Assembly: GCF_028583425.1 (NCBI RefSeq)
Contig: NC_072790.1
Span: forward strand, 64,442,052-64,506,051
From: Eublepharis macularius
Taxonomy: Eukaryota > Chordata > Lepidosauria > Squamata > Eublepharidae
Direction of reading: 5' to 3'
DNA length: 64,000 nt
Of this stretch, positions 56,401 through 59,400 are shown piece by piece. Position 1 is the first letter of the stretch. Each line of letters starts with the position of its first letter. The position numbers were made by a program, and so were the translations under genes. The notes under the pieces are model-generated. The model was given only the letters and a program-made list of their open reading frames with translations. It was not told the DNA's origin and made no database searches.

Positions 56401-59400
56401 TGGCAAATAACATTTAGTAAAACATTTAAAAAGATTAACATTTAAATGTATATATAAATGCAATAAAACATATAGACAAATGAACAAGCAACAAACACAT
56501 ACACACATGGGGTGGGTGGGAGGAAGAGTTTACTGAGGGAATGCCAAATGGAACAAAAAGTCTACACTTGCTGGCGGAAGACAATGACAGAGGGAGACAG
56601 GTGAATCCCCCTGAGGAGAGAGTTCTAAAGTTTCAGTGCCATGACTGATAAGGCCCTTTCTCAGGTTGCAAGTTACAACCTGTCTAGCCTCTCATCCACC
56701 TAAATATGACTGGAGTGGATGGGCCGGTTCATATGGGAGAAGGCAGTTTTCAAGATATGCTGGCCCCAAGCCATATAGCACCTTGAATTGGGCCAGGAAC
56801 CAAATTGGGAGCCAGTGCAGATGGAACAAGACTGGAATGATATGGTCACAATGACCCATTCCAGCCAACACTGCAGCGTTCTGTACCAATGGCAACTTTT
56901 GGACAGTCATCAAGGGCAGACCCACATACCGCACACTGAAGTAATCGGACCTAGATGTTACCCAGGACATGAACCATGAGGGCAAGATCTTTTGTATCCA
57001 GAAAGGGCCATGCTGCTCACCAGCTGGACCTGATGAACAGCTTCCCTGGCCACCAATGCCATTTTGAACCTGCTCCTTTAGAGGGGAGTGCAACCCCATC
57101 CAGAACAGGAGATATCCCCATTCCTGGGTCCAACCTTCCCTCCACCTTTAGCACCTCTGCTTTGTCAGGATAAAATTTCAGCTTGTTAGCCCTTATCCAT
57201 TTCAAAACTGCTGCCAATCTCCCCCATACACATGCCCTCTGAGTTAATATGTAGGGGGGATTCCATGTATCAGGGCAAGGAGTTGAAATGTATGCTCTAC
57301 ACAGTTTTCTTTCAGGTCTGAAAATTATATAAGTTACAGAATCAAATCTCTGTCAGGTTAGCTTGACCCCAAAGAGAATCTTGATTTAATGCCAAAGTCT
57401 CAGCCTTATGCATCATATACCAAGATATTTTTGTCTGAACCACTTCAAAACAGACTAAATGTTTATATGACACTTACCTCATCTATGCTCTTGTTTACTA
57501 AAGGTTTGTCAGGTTCTCCACATGCAGATATGAGTTCAGAGCCAAGGTTGACCACTGCATCTAGTTCTTCTTGTAACCCATCTATCTCTTCTTTGATACT
57601 CTAAAAGACAGGGAAAAAATTAAGCTTCTAGTAGTATTAAATTTACTAAGCAGCATTACCAACCCAAGGTAAGTTACAACTAGAAGATGTGTTTTCAACC
57701 AAGTCAGTGTGAAATGCTGACTAAGTGGCACCTAGTTCTATAGAAGGAAAAAGGAGAAGACATAAAAAGCTTCTTCTGTCCCGAAGCTCAGTGCAGATTC
57801 ACACACACTGAATAATGCACTTTCAATGTACTTTGCAACTGAGTTTTACTGAAACAGGAAAGTCCACTTGCTAGTAATCACTAAAGTGAAAGTGTATTAT
57901 TCAGTGTGTGTGAAAGTAGCCTAAGTAGAGCAGGTATCTTTTCACAGAATTGGGCAGGAGGTTGCTACAGTGGTAGTTTAACACTTCTTCTTTCGCAAAG
58001 AATACTGGGAAGCCCTATGTGCCCTTCTGCTAACAGGAATATTCCGATGTCACAATAAACAGAGATTAGTCTATACCAGGCATGAATACAGCTTGTTGTC
58101 ATGCTGGTCTGCTACTCTCATTCCTCCCCTCTTGTTCACAAACTAGGACTCTAAAACTCAGTTTAATCCCAATTTAGAATTCTGAATGCTACATTCAAAA
58201 GTCACAGTGAATTGGACTTTTTCAAGCCTTCAAACATGCTCTGTGCAAAAAAAAAAGGGGGGGGGGAGGGAAGGGAAAGCATAAGTATGGCAATAAGCTG
58301 CATTCACAGCCCAGCAAACACTCTTTGCCATGATTTCTGAACGCTGCGATTGAAAAAAATACTACGAAAATATGACAATGTTTTAACTATCTACCCATCC
58401 ACTATACCCCTAAGAAGCAAAATATGGCATATATGGTATTTCCTTCCCCATTTGCAGCTTCATAATAATTCTGTGAGGTAGGTTAGCAAAGAGAATGACT
58501 AACCCAAGACCATTCAATTCATGGCTGTGGGAATTTGAACCCAAGTGTCCCAGATCATCGTTTGACACTCTAAACTTGCTCCTCTAGCTTCCTTTTAAAA
58601 CAATCTAGTAGCATATATCCCCAAAGGGTTACCAAATTAAAACAGTGCAATCTAGAGACAACCTACTTTGGTAGGTGGCATGAAGAGAAAACTGCTGTTT
58701 TAGAAATACAAGCCCAAAGACCCCAGCAAACACACAAATGTAGTTGTGCAGTTGTCTGTCTTCTAAGGGCACGACATTACACATGGATCTTCATCTTTCA
58801 ACTTTTGCTACATTACATTTGTGCATCTGCACAACAGTAAAGTCAGTAAAAAGCAGAGGGGGGCACTTTCCACAACTGTTTTGGCCTTTAAGGGAGGACT
58901 AATTGGGGCCAGGCCTAGGAGCAACCACTGGGTGACTTGACATGGGCCGATTCCAGACGGCCCTCCCCATTCCGAAACGTCGCGCGTCGTCGTGCAGAAA
59001 ACGCAAAATATCGTGTTTTCCGCGCGACGACACGCAACATTTCGGAATGGGGAGGGCCGTCTGGAATTGGCCATGTATGACTCATCCAGGCCTGGCTGTC
59101 TGTTACTGCTGAACAGCAGCCCCCCCACCCCAAGCCAGTGTAGTTTAGTGGTTAGAGTTTCAGAGTAGGGTCTGGGAGACCCAGGTCTGAATCACCGCTG
59201 TGCTGTGGAAGCTCACTGGGAGACTTTGATCCAGTCACACATTCTCAGCCTAACCTACCTTTCAGGGTTGTTGTGAGGATAATATAAAGGCAAGGACAAT
59301 GATGTAAGCTGCTTTGGGTCCCCATTATGGAGAAAGGCATTATTAAATAAATGAATTAAGAAATATAAGTGAAGATGGGAGTAATTAAAAGGTAAGTTGT

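Noticed and set aside
56692..57099. Stand-alone reverse transcriptase gene
   Set aside because: Only the C-terminal portion of an L2-like ORF2 is present, broken by frame changes and 5'-truncated.
59134..59362. Possible tRNA gene
   Set aside because: It has A- and B-box-like words but no cloverleaf, and the tail is that of a SINE. The same sequence recurs at other loci.
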